DNA from: Anammoximicrobium sp964486845 | GTDB lineage: Bacteria; Planctomycetota; Planctomycetia; Pirellulales; Pirellulaceae | DNA: 15,136 nucleotides | Direction of reading: 5' to 3' | Assembly (NCBI GenBank): GCA_964486845.1 | Contig: CAZAQY010000209.1 | Coordinates: forward strand, 1 to 15,136 | Shown: positions 1-7,818 of the stretch, in pieces | Position numbering within the stretch: the first letter of the stretch is position 1 | How the letters are laid out: each line of letters opens with the position of its first letter | Translations under genes and position numbers: made by a program | Notes under the pieces: model-generated | What the model saw: only the letters and a program-made list of their open reading frames with translations | The model's database searches: none | What the model was told of the DNA's origin: nothing

Positions 1-33
1 AGTAGTGGCCCCATTTAGTAGAGCATGTCCGGG

Positions 34-357
34 TCAGAAAAGCTGAGCGGCATAGAGCCCGGCCAGCGAGTCTTCTTGGTGCGCATGCAGGGCCGAGAGG
101 TACTCGATCATTTCGACATCAGGCGCGAGGCCGGCGGCCACAATCGCGGCGTGGTGCAGGAGTTCCGGGGCGTGAAGGTCCGCGAAGCATTGGAGTTGGA
201 TTTCGCCAGCGCCACAGAAAAGCCCGCGATCCTCTGCGGAGTGGAACTGATCGAAGAACGCGCAGAGCAGAATCAACTGGAACGAAGGCACGCCGTTGAC
301 GGTGACGATCAAACCGAGGCAGCGGCGGTTCGGGGGCAGTGCCCTTGCGCCGTGCAT
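34..357 (-). CDS. Possible small unknown protein downstream of the STAS gene
   Basis: An open frame of 107 codons on the minus strand, starting 40 bases after the corrected stop of the STAS gene and read in the same direction. I do not recognise the family. Codon third positions are mostly G or C, as in the surrounding genes, and the translation is a plausible mix of hydrophobic and charged residues with several Cys and His. No Shine-Dalgarno sequence precedes the ATG at 357, so either the start is wrong or this is the tail of a broken gene. A plus-strand frame of similar length (25-375) covers the same bases but looks like its antisense shadow. No signal peptide is seen. The 33 bases left of it hold nothing recognisable. 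Confidence 0.3.
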   Translation of the reverse strand: MHGARALPPNRRCLGLIVTVNGVPSFQLILLCAFFDQFHSAEDRGLFCGAGEIQLQCFADLHAPELLHHAAIVAAGLAPDVEMIEYLSALHAHQEDSLAGLYAAQLF

Positions 358-397
358 GATACCAGGGCAGGATGATCTGCAGTCACCCTTGACACCG

Positions 398-881
398 TCA
401 GTGAGTCGCCATCATCGCCGCCGGCTCGCTCCAGACGGCGTCGCCTTCTGGTTCCACGATCTCGAACACTTGTGTCGAGCCGCAACCGATGGAGCGACGC
501 GCGGACAAACGGATTCAAAGCGAACAGGAACAATCGCCCTCCGGCCTCGCGGATGTGCCGGTGCAGAATGACCAACTCGGCCACCAAGGAACTGCTGGCC
601 ACTTCCGGTTCCGACAGATCGACTCCCACGCGGGCGAACTGGCCGGAATGGCGTAGCGACCGCACCAGCAGTTCGGCGTCCGTCGCTGTGGGCGTCCGCC
701 GCGCGACTGGCACCAAGATGACCACGCCGTCGTGTTCTTGCCGCGAGCACCAGAGATTCGCGCCGCATTCGCGACAGGTCTCCGCGGCGAAAAAGAACTC
801 GGTTTGATCCAGGAGTGACGCACCGCAGACGGGACATCGATACGAGGTGTGCAGTGCCTCATCGTCAACTGCCGCGTACAT
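398..881 (-). CDS. Zinc-ribbon plus STAS-domain protein, apparent 3' frameshift
   Basis: STAS (anti-sigma-factor antagonist-like) protein with an N-terminal zinc ribbon. Cys16/Cys19 (CPVC) and Cys36/Cys39 (CREC) form the presumed zinc site. Residues about 52-137 follow the STAS pattern: a VDLSEPEVASSSL strand-loop, then helix LVILHRHIREAGGRL. The usual D-S-S-G loop reads A-S-S-S here, so the phosphorylatable Ser may remain while the Asp is lost. The start at 881 has GAGG at a proper distance; a GTG at 905 is weaker. After LRLDT one extra base near 470-474 puts the rest out of frame. Skipping it restores VFEIVEPEGDAVW, a typical STAS ending, with a stop at 398. Read without correction, the frame runs to 309 with an Arg-rich tail. 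It lies about 60 bases downstream of the TPR-deiminase gene, probably in one transcript. The partner is unknown. Confidence 0.7.
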
Positions 882-941
882 GGCGATGACCTCAAGGCTG
901 CCCACGCCCCTGGCACCGGCGGCCGCGGATGCGCCGCGACT

Positions 942-3086
942 TCACTCTCGTCGCCTCGACGGAACTTTCTGCTGCGTCCCGGCTCGCGTCCTCGCATCCC
1001 CGTTCAGCGAACGGGTGCGGAACAAAGGCAATGAGACGCAACGCAGCGCGCCGCCGTGGGACATCAAGTTCCCAACATCGATGCCAACCACATCCCAGCC
1101 AGGAAGCAGTCGCCGGTACGTCGCCATCACTCGTTCCTCCGTTTCGCGAGGCAGCTTGGGCCACGAAGGCACGAGCAGGACTCCGTTGACCAGCAGCACA
1201 TTGGTGTAGGTGCCCCAAGAATCGTCTCCCCCACGCGGCGGCATGGGCAGCCGTACGACTCTTAGAGGACCTGATGCCGTGACGACCTTGCTGAGCCGCT
1301 CGGCGTTGCGATCGAGGATGGCAGCGTTCACCGGGTCAACACCGGAATAGTCTCCCATGACGACGGTGTCGGGAGCCGTGAAGGCCGCAAACAAATCCAC
1401 GTGGCCGGTCTTTTCACCTTCGAGCTTTTCCAGGTACACGATCTCGTCCGCACCAAAGAGCCGTTTGACGGTAGCGGTGACGCAGGCGTCGGGGTAGCCG
1501 AATTCCCGATTCCTCTCGAGCAACTGAGTCGTGGCGAGGCAGAGCCCGCGACCGTTGGTCAACAGGTTGCCCCCGTCGAAAGCGATGCCCGCACGTACTC
1601 TTGGCAACCGCATCAGACGCCCCAGTGCCGACGGCATGTTGTCGTCGTGACTTCGCTCGATTGCGCCATACTGAAGATCCACCCATTTGCAGCCGCGCTG
1701 TCCGGTCTTGATGCCGAGCGGCCCGTAGTCGCGGACCCACACGGTGTTTATCGGGATTTGGCAGAAGTGGATTTGGTCGAGTGGCACGTTGATCTCACGC
1801 AAACTTCCGATCAACATTTCCTGCGCTCGGGTATCCGGGACAAGAATGATGATCTTGACGCGCTGCCATGTGGCCGCAACGATTTGCAGGCAGACTTCCT
1901 TCCAGATCTCTTCCAGCGACCATGTGAATCCCAGCAGCAGTGCGTCGTGATCCTCGAAGTCTGCAGGCAAGACGCCGCCGACGAGAATGTCCGGCCGAAT
2001 AACTCGACCATCGTGAGCAGACAGTGGCCTCCAATTCCATTCGGAGAAAAGGAACCGCTGCGCCGATGTGGCCTCGCCGTGAATCGCTCCCGCCCGCCGG
2101 CCGTCGGAGCCAACTGCGATCGCCTCCTCAATGCCGGCCAAGTTCTCCAAGGCCGTACTCAGAGGGACTTCCAGCTCCAGGACACCCTGAAAGGTCTGCT
2201 TGCACTTCCGGATCGCGGAAAGGCCTTGATCGCCGACTTCTTTGGCCTCTTCAAACCGCCCCACACTCCACAGCGTACCCAGAAGAACCTGTTGTGAATC
2301 AATTAGCCGCTCGGCGTAACCGAGGTCCTTGGGAAATCGGCTGACCAGATGCTCCAGGGTGGACAGATTCCGGCGAAGATACTGGATGGCTTCTTCGTCG
2401 CGGCCAAGCTTGAGCGACAACAATCCGAGGTTGTTGTAGGCGACCGCCGAGGCGCTTTCATACGCTGGCACATTGGGAAACTCATCTGCCAACTTCGCTA
2501 GTTCTCGCATCGCATCGAGGCCAAGCTGGCTGGCTTCGTGGGTGCGGTCAAGTTCCGCCAGCAGGTGACTGAGTTGCTGACTGTTCTCGGCCAAAAGGTA
2601 GCGGTACTCCGGCCGCCGCTCTTCCCCAGCCAGATCAAGCAGAATCGTCTTGACCTCCCCATATTCCGCTTCTGCACGATCCACTTGGGTCTGCAGACTG
2701 TAAACTTGGCCCAAGAGACGATGAGCCCGAACGAGGTCCATGCGACGCGATGGATCATTTGCATGACGTTGGACAAATCGGGTGTAGGCGGCTGTCAACT
2801 CGGCCAGAACCTGAAACGTCTCGGGAGAAACGGCATAGTCATCCCGTGCTCGCTGACGCATCATCGTGGCGAAGATCCGCTCCAGACTGTCAAGTGCCTG
2901 TGTACGATCGTCAGCCGTGGATTGCAGAAGCTCTTCTGTACGGTACCACTGCTTGCGGACCGAGTATGCACTGAGCATGGAAATCGTCGTCGCAGCAGCA
3001 AACAAGAGAAGCAGCACCCCAACCAGCCTTGGACGCAAGAAGCCGAGCTTGGGGCCTCCTTCCGCCGACGGCATCGCCTCTTTCAT
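942..3086 (-). CDS. Membrane-anchored TPR protein fused to agmatine/peptidylarginine deiminase domain
   Basis: Predicted 714-residue protein. A short basic N-terminus leads into one membrane helix (about residues 20-41). Residues about 85-325 are helical TPR-like repeats of the kind found beside kinases in planctomycetes (LGLLSLKLGRDEEAIQYLRR). Residues about 370-690 are a PAD_porph/agmatine-deiminase domain (PF04371). Every expected catalytic position is visible: Asp453 in WVRDYGP, the FDGGN motif at 503-507, His562 and Asp564 in GHVDLF, Asn629 in TYTNV, and nucleophile Cys683 in GGALRC. Such enzymes hydrolyse a guanidino group, giving a ureido product and ammonia. The substrate here is not known; agmatine or peptidyl-arginine are both possible. 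Agmatine deiminases are usually about 350-residue soluble proteins, so the membrane TPR half is an addition. The start at 3086 has AGAGG about 9 bases upstream. Probably cotranscribed with the STAS gene. Confidence 0.88.
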   Translation of the reverse strand: MKEAMPSAEGGPKLGFLRPRLVGVLLLLFAAATTISMLSAYSVRKQWYRTEELLQSTADDRTQALDSLERIFATMMRQRARDDYAVSPETFQVLAELTAAYTRFVQRHANDPSRRMDLVRAHRLLGQVYSLQTQVDRAEAEYGEVKTILLDLAGEERRPEYRYLLAENSQQLSHLLAELDRTHEASQLGLDAMRELAKLADEFPNVPAYESASAVAYNNLGLLSLKLGRDEEAIQYLRRNLSTLEHLVSRFPKDLGYAERLIDSQQVLLGTLWSVGRFEEAKEVGDQGLSAIRKCKQTFQGVLELEVPLSTALENLAGIEEAIAVGSDGRRAGAIHGEATSAQRFLFSEWNWRPLSAHDGRVIRPDILVGGVLPADFEDHDALLLGFTWSLEEIWKEVCLQIVAATWQRVKIIILVPDTRAQEMLIGSLREINVPLDQIHFCQIPINTVWVRDYGPLGIKTGQRGCKWVDLQYGAIERSHDDNMPSALGRLMRLPRVRAGIAFDGGNLLTNGRGLCLATTQLLERNREFGYPDACVTATVKRLFGADEIVYLEKLEGEKTGHVDLFAAFTAPDTVVMGDYSGVDPVNAAILDRNAERLSKVVTASGPLRVVRLPMPPRGGDDSWGTYTNVLLVNGVLLVPSWPKLPRETEERVMATYRRLLPGWDVVGIDVGNLMSHGGALRCVSLPLFRTRSLNGDARTRAGTQQKVPSRRRE

Positions 3087-3732
3087 CAGTGGAACACCTC
3101 TTGAACGTAAGAAAACCTGGTTTTCGCCAAAAAAGCTGATTCTAGGAAGAGGAAATGGTTGCGCAAAGACAGCTACGTTTCGGTTCGGGAGACAGACGTG
3201 CCGGCTGGCGCGCGCTGCCGAGTCCCTCCGCGGGAAGCCTCGCCAGTCGACCTCCGCCGATCAGATCCTCGGCAGTCCGGCAACGGCGGTTGGACACTCT
3301 GGCGGGATCAAGCATGGTCCAGGTCGCCCGTCAGTTCCTGGGCGGGGTCGTTCAGCACGGCGATTCCTCGTTCTCCGACATCAGACTGACTGCATGCAGC
3401 CCGGCAGGCAGAACCGAAGGAAGCCTTCGCTTAGCAGGAAATCATCATGAGGGTGGGGGGACGCGAGCATGCTCGGCAGTCCTAATAGAACTCGTTTCTT
3501 CGGACCGTAAGCGGCTAACGTATTGCTAGACAAGATGTTACGTCGTCACCTTGGGCCAGCGGGAAATCTGTATTCGTGTATCAAGAAGTCCAGCGTTCGA
3601 AATCCAAGCCTATCCAGCTGAAGGGTGCACTTGTATCGGCCTTTTAAGTGGGTTGTTTGGCGACCAACAGTATGGTAGAAGTTTACGGTTTAACAGTTCC
3701 TACTTTTTCGTTTCCCTTCGGGAGGACTGGTC
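3087..3732. other. Divergent intergenic region without a convincing gene
   Basis: These 646 bases separate the minus-strand deiminase gene from the plus-strand pseudopilin. Short open frames exist, but none has a ribosome site, a recognisable domain or plausible composition. The stretch must hold the promoters of both flanking units. Apart from the weak minus-strand candidate at 3139-3166, I see no clear promoter, terminator or long repeat. The last bases include GGGAGG, the Shine-Dalgarno sequence of the pseudopilin gene. Confidence 0.6.
3139..3166 (-). promoter_or_regulatory. Candidate promoter for the TPR-deiminase gene
   Basis: On the minus strand TTGCGC (3166-3161) is followed after 16 bases by TAGAAT (3144-3139), about 50 bases before the start at 3086. 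The -10 matches five of six consensus positions and the -35 only three. This is a weak pattern match with no independent support. Confidence 0.25.
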
Positions 3733-4740
3733 ATGATTTTATTTAAGCGACGCGGATTCACGCTGGTCGAGCTTCTCGTTGTGATCGCCATCATTGGCAT
3801 TCTCGTGGCCTTGCTGTTGCCGGCGATCCAGGCGGCCCGCGAGGCGGCCCGACGCACGCAGTGCGGCAACAATCTGAAGCAAATCGGCGTGGCCATGCAC
3901 AACTATAACGACACGTTCAACACCTTGCCGATGGGGTTCACTAACGACTACGGCCTGGCACAAAACTATTTGGGCCAGAATTACGCCCATCATGGCGACG
4001 GTGTCACCCCAAGCCGTTGGTATGCAAGCTGGTCTTGGTCCGCCTATGTCGCCCCGTTCATGGAATTGGGCGCCCAGCATCAGACTCTCAACGTGACTGG
4101 AACGTGGGCTGCGCAATCGCTTGTGAACGCAGCAGCCCGAGATGTGATCGCGACGCCGGTCGCTTCGCTGCGCTGCCCATCAGATACTGGAAAAGACCCC
4201 CATAACAGCGGAGAATACCGCCCGAGAGACGTGAACAACACTCAGCTCTACGCGGCCACGGCCAACTACGCGGGGGTCTGTGACCACGACAGCGCGAATA
4301 TCGACAACCGCCAGAACAATTGCCAGGGGGTGCTTTTCGTAGATAGCGATATCAAGTTTCGGGACGTCACGGACGGCACGAGCAGCGTGCTGATGGTTGG
4401 CGAGCGGTGTCGTTACAGGGCCCACGCCCGCTGCGGCGTACAGCAGGACTGCGGCGCTGGGACCGTGTTTGTCGTTGGGGCCACCAACCAGTTGGCCCAT
4501 GATAACCGCGCGAACGCTGCTGCAGTGGGAAGCGCCGCTCGCGGAATCAACTGGGACTCGGATGTAGCCGATTGCACCAACCTTTGGAATGCCAAGTCGA
4601 GTTTCCATTCTCTCCATCCTGGGGGGGCTCAGTTCGTGTTGGTCGATGCCTCCACCCATTTCATCAGTCAGGATGTGGATCTCACGACGTTCCGGCGCTT
4701 GGCTCACAGGAGCGACGGCAACCCCGCGAAGGTTCCGTAA
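3733..4740 (+). CDS. DUF1559 prepilin-like (type II secretion G-like) protein
   Basis: 335-residue planctomycete DUF1559 protein with a type IV pilin-like N-terminus. A short basic leader ends in the prepilin peptidase site RRG|FTLVE, followed by a hydrophobic helix (about 9-32) and then the family signature AAREAARRTQC. The C-terminal processing-associated H-X9-DG motif is present as His295-X9-Asp305, but Ala306 replaces the usual Gly. The start has GGGAGG 7-8 bases upstream. These proteins are presumed to be processed by prepilin peptidase and displayed at the cell envelope. They occur in dozens of copies per planctomycete genome, and their roles are largely unassigned. The next gene is a small lipoprotein 80 bases downstream, a common pairing for this family. 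Recognition is very secure, function is not. Confidence 0.95.
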   Translation: MILFKRRGFTLVELLVVIAIIGILVALLLPAIQAAREAARRTQCGNNLKQIGVAMHNYNDTFNTLPMGFTNDYGLAQNYLGQNYAHHGDGVTPSRWYASWSWSAYVAPFMELGAQHQTLNVTGTWAAQSLVNAAARDVIATPVASLRCPSDTGKDPHNSGEYRPRDVNNTQLYAATANYAGVCDHDSANIDNRQNNCQGVLFVDSDIKFRDVTDGTSSVLMVGERCRYRAHARCGVQQDCGAGTVFVVGATNQLAHDNRANAAAVGSAARGINWDSDVADCTNLWNAKSSFHSLHPGGAQFVLVDASTHFISQDVDLTTFRRLAHRSDGNPAKVP

Positions 4741-4820
4741 TCCTGGATCCCTGGGGATGTTCGACAGGAACGGTCCAATAGAAGAAGAACAAAGGTGCTA
4801 TTGTTGCGAGGACGTAAGGA

Positions 4821-5273
4821 ATGAGAACTCGATTCTTGGTCGTTGGCGGCGCAGTCGCTTTGATGTCTTGCGTCGTGGCCGGTTGCGGGGGCGACAGTTT
4901 CGACCGTGTTCCGCTTTCGGGGACCGTCGCTTGCGAGGGCATGGCGAGCGTTAACGGCGGGATTCTTGCCACGCCCGCCCAGACAGGCACGGGTGCGCCA
5001 AACGTATCCGCGCCAATTGCCAATGGGAAGTTCAGTTTCCCGAAAGCCCAGGGCCCGGTCGCAGGATCCTACATTTTCGAGATCAGCTTGGAAGTGCCAG
5101 GCGCGACGCCACCGCGTGGACAGAGCCCGGATGGCGAAAGGGAGACAGGCCCCATGGTTACTTACCGGAAGACGCTCGATATTCCCAAGGGAGGAAGCGA
5201 CAGTCTGTCGATTGAACTGACTTCCGCCGACCGGGGCGGGGATTCCGCCAAGCCCGCGTCCGGCGAGATCTGA
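4821..5273 (+). CDS. Small lipoprotein with predicted beta-sandwich (carboxypeptidase-regulatory-like) fold
   Basis: 150-residue protein with a lipoprotein signal peptide: a basic N-terminus, hydrophobic core and lipobox VVAG-C with the lipidated Cys at 22. The mature part begins VPLSGTV and alternates short strands and turns (a GGI strand, IANGKFSF, GSYIFEISL). This matches the small transthyretin/carboxypeptidase-regulatory-like lipoproteins that typically follow DUF1559 genes in planctomycetes. The last 25 or so residues are polar and probably disordered. The start at 4821 has GAGG 9 bases upstream. It is most likely cotranscribed with the pseudopilin gene. A substrate or partner is not evident; interaction with the neighbouring pseudopilin is only inferred from gene order. 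Confidence 0.85.
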   Translation: MRTRFLVVGGAVALMSCVVAGCGGDSFDRVPLSGTVACEGMASVNGGILATPAQTGTGAPNVSAPIANGKFSFPKAQGPVAGSYIFEISLEVPGATPPRGQSPDGERETGPMVTYRKTLDIPKGGSDSLSIELTSADRGGDSAKPASGEI

Positions 5274-5452
5274 AGTCAACGGTTAGCCCTAAGCGTCGTT
5301 CGAGCAATAAGTCAGCGGAATGGCACTGGCCACCGGTTTCGGATGGGCCGCAACACCGTCGGCTAGCGCCTTGCCGCTTACGTGTCACCGGAGCCTTCGC
5401 GCGCCGGCCGGAGTCGACGGCGGGATTCACTGCCGTCGCAGGAGAGTCGATC

Positions 5453-7747
5453 ATGAACGGCCCTTCGCCGAATACGACTGGCGATGGCCAGGAGAGAACG
5501 GGACAACGACGCAACCGCGCTGCGAGGCTTCCGGTCGGACGCAAACTGCTATACGGCGCGCTCACGACGGCGGCCTTTTGGGGGCTGCTCGAGTTGACGC
5601 TGCTGGCCCTCGGTGTTGATCCGGCCTTTCAGGCGTCAGACCCTTGGGTCGGTTTCAGCGGGCAGTCGCCCCTGTTCCTTCCGAGCGAGTCGCTTTCGGG
5701 ACAGGCGATTCTGGTGACCGCGGAAAACCGGTTGCGGTGGTTCAATTGGCAATCGTTCTTGCGGGACAAACCGCCGGGCGCCTATCGCATTTTCTGCCTG
5801 GGCGGCTCGACCACCTACGGTCATCCCTATGACGACAGGACCTCGTTTGCCGGATTTTTGCGGGCGTTCCTGCCGGAAATGGATTCGTCGCGGCAGTGGG
5901 AAGTCATCAATGCGGGCGGCATCAGCTACGCGAGCTATCGGATCGCCGTGCTGAGTCGCGAATTGGCCCAGTACCAACCCGACCTGTTCGTGATCTACAC
6001 GGGCCACAACGAGTTTCTCGAAGACCGGACGTATTCGTCGCTCATCAATACCCCGGAGTCGATTCGCCGCGCAGTCGCCCTGGCGAGATCGTCGCGGACG
6101 TTTTCGCTGGCGCAACGGGTGCTGCGCGGCTCGCCTGAAGCTCGGGATCGGCCGATGCTCCCGGCCGAAGTCGACGCGATCCTCGATCGGGCCGTCGGGC
6201 CGGGCGCCTACCATCGGGACGACGGTTGGCGAGCGCAGGTACTGGCCCACTTCCGCTCCGCGCTCGGGCAAATCGTCGACGTCGCGCGAGACGCCGGCGC
6301 GGAGATCATCTTCATCGTTCCGGCGAGTAACCTGCGCGACTGCAGTCCCTTCAAGAGCGAGCATCGAGACGGCTTGACGGAGGACCAGTTCCGGGAGTTC
6401 CGCATCAACCTTCGTGCCGCAGAAGAGTCGCTGCAAGCCGGCAAGCTTGCCGAGGCCATGAGCAGAATCGACCGCGCCATCCAGATCGATCCGCGCTACG
6501 CCGCCGCGCATTACTTGCGCGGCCGCGTGCTGATCGAGACGGGCGACACGAAGGCGGCACGCCAAGCTCTCGTTCGAGCGCGGGAGGAAGACGTCTGCCC
6601 GTTGCGGGCGTTCGAAGCCATTCAGGAAATCGTCCGCGACGTCGCCGCAGAGTGGAAGATGCCCGTGATCGACTTTGCCGCCCTGGTCGACCGCGAATCG
6701 GCAGACGGCATTCCCGGAGCCGATTGGTTCCTGGATCACGTCCATCCCACCATCGAGGGATACCAGCGGTTGGCGCGGGAACTGGCCAACGAACTGATCG
6801 AGAGGAAAGTGGTAAGCCCTCAGCCGTCGTGGACTTCGGACGGGTTCCGTCGAGTCGCCCGGCATGTGGTAGATGGGATCGAACCCCGCGATCACGCGAT
6901 TGCGTTGCGGAACGTGGCCAAGGTGCTCAGTTGGGCCGGCAAAGTTGGCGAAGCCGACCGTCTCGCCCTGCAGGCCGCGGGGCAATTGCCGGACGACCCG
7001 GAAGCCCAGCGGATGGCCGGCAACGCCAAGCTCCGGCTCGGCCGGAATGCCGAGGCGAAGCCCCACTTCGAGGCGGCGCTTCGCACGGGAGGCGAAGACG
7101 CCCGCGCGCTTTGCGGACTCGGTGAAGTCTACACTCGATCCGGACGACACGAGGCCGCCCGCGATTGTTTCTCGCGGGCCGTTGCCGTCGATCCGAAGCA
7201 CGCTCCCGCGCAGTACAATCTCGGAAACTCGCTCCGCGCCCTCGGACAACTGGAAGAGGCCGAAGCGGCTTATCGCAAGGCGATTACCCTTGCGCCGGAC
7301 CAGCCCGACACGCACAAGAATCTGGGCCTGGTGCTCTTTGCGCTGGGCGACATCGAAGGAACGGTCCGTCGCTTCGAGACCGCGCTGACCCTGGAGAATC
7401 ACGTTCCCCAACGCCATGCCGACCTTGGCTATGTTCTGATCGACGCCGGCCAGCAACGGCGTGCGGAAGCCGAGTTCCGAGCGGCGCTGGCGATCGACCC
7501 GTCCTGCGTTCCCGCGATGTTCGGCTTGGCCCTTCTGTGCGAGAGACGCGGTGATCCGTCGCGCGCCACGGAATGGCTCCACGACGCGATCCGTGTTGCT
7601 CCAGACGACGTGAACCTGCACTACCGCCTCGCCCGGTACGCCGTGCAACTCGGCGACCCCGCAACCGCCAAGTCGGAACTGGAGACGGTGTTGAAGCTTG
7701 ATCCGGACCATGCCGAGGCACGCCAACTGCGGGCGAGTATCGACTAG
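5453..7747 (+). CDS. Membrane-anchored SGNH-hydrolase-like protein with inserted and C-terminal TPRs
   Basis: 764 residues. A basic cytoplasmic N-terminus is followed by one membrane helix (about 31-54). An SGNH/GDSL-type esterase fold follows: block I LGGSTTYG with nucleophile Ser119, the block II Gly in NAGG (about 155), block III YTGHNEF with Asn186, and block V LDHVHP with Asp428 and His431. Between blocks III and V, residues about 312-395 form a helical TPR-like insertion (RAIQIDPRYAAAHYLRGRVL). After the catalytic part, about 465-764 are roughly eight TPRs. SGNH enzymes cleave or transfer acyl groups on lipids or polysaccharides; the substrate is unknown. The start has AGGAG about 8 bases upstream. 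The gene stands alone after a 179-base gap and converges on the haem-propeller operon. Confidence 0.85.
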   Translation: MNGPSPNTTGDGQERTGQRRNRAARLPVGRKLLYGALTTAAFWGLLELTLLALGVDPAFQASDPWVGFSGQSPLFLPSESLSGQAILVTAENRLRWFNWQSFLRDKPPGAYRIFCLGGSTTYGHPYDDRTSFAGFLRAFLPEMDSSRQWEVINAGGISYASYRIAVLSRELAQYQPDLFVIYTGHNEFLEDRTYSSLINTPESIRRAVALARSSRTFSLAQRVLRGSPEARDRPMLPAEVDAILDRAVGPGAYHRDDGWRAQVLAHFRSALGQIVDVARDAGAEIIFIVPASNLRDCSPFKSEHRDGLTEDQFREFRINLRAAEESLQAGKLAEAMSRIDRAIQIDPRYAAAHYLRGRVLIETGDTKAARQALVRAREEDVCPLRAFEAIQEIVRDVAAEWKMPVIDFAALVDRESADGIPGADWFLDHVHPTIEGYQRLARELANELIERKVVSPQPSWTSDGFRRVARHVVDGIEPRDHAIALRNVAKVLSWAGKVGEADRLALQAAGQLPDDPEAQRMAGNAKLRLGRNAEAKPHFEAALRTGGEDARALCGLGEVYTRSGRHEAARDCFSRAVAVDPKHAPAQYNLGNSLRALGQLEEAEAAYRKAITLAPDQPDTHKNLGLVLFALGDIEGTVRRFETALTLENHVPQRHADLGYVLIDAGQQRRAEAEFRAALAIDPSCVPAMFGLALLCERRGDPSRATEWLHDAIRVAPDDVNLHYRLARYAVQLGDPATAKSELETVLKLDPDHAEARQLRASID

Positions 7748-7818
7748 CGAGGATTCAAACCTGAGAGTTGAGGTTGCGATGGGTGAGCGGCACGGCCTGG
7801 CCATCGGTAGCCGCGGCG

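Noticed and set aside
1401..2297. A 298-codon plus-strand frame inside the TPR-deiminase gene
   Set aside because: The opposite strand carries the complete catalytic motifs; this is an antisense shadow without a domain or ribosome site.
2866..3529. Several overlapping plus-strand frames across the start of the deiminase gene and the gap beyond
   Set aside because: No ribosome site, no recognisable family and Arg/Ser-rich composition.
3660..3732. Possible promoter just before the pseudopilin gene
   Set aside because: TATGGT and TACTTT resemble -10 boxes, but no -35 lies at a suitable distance.
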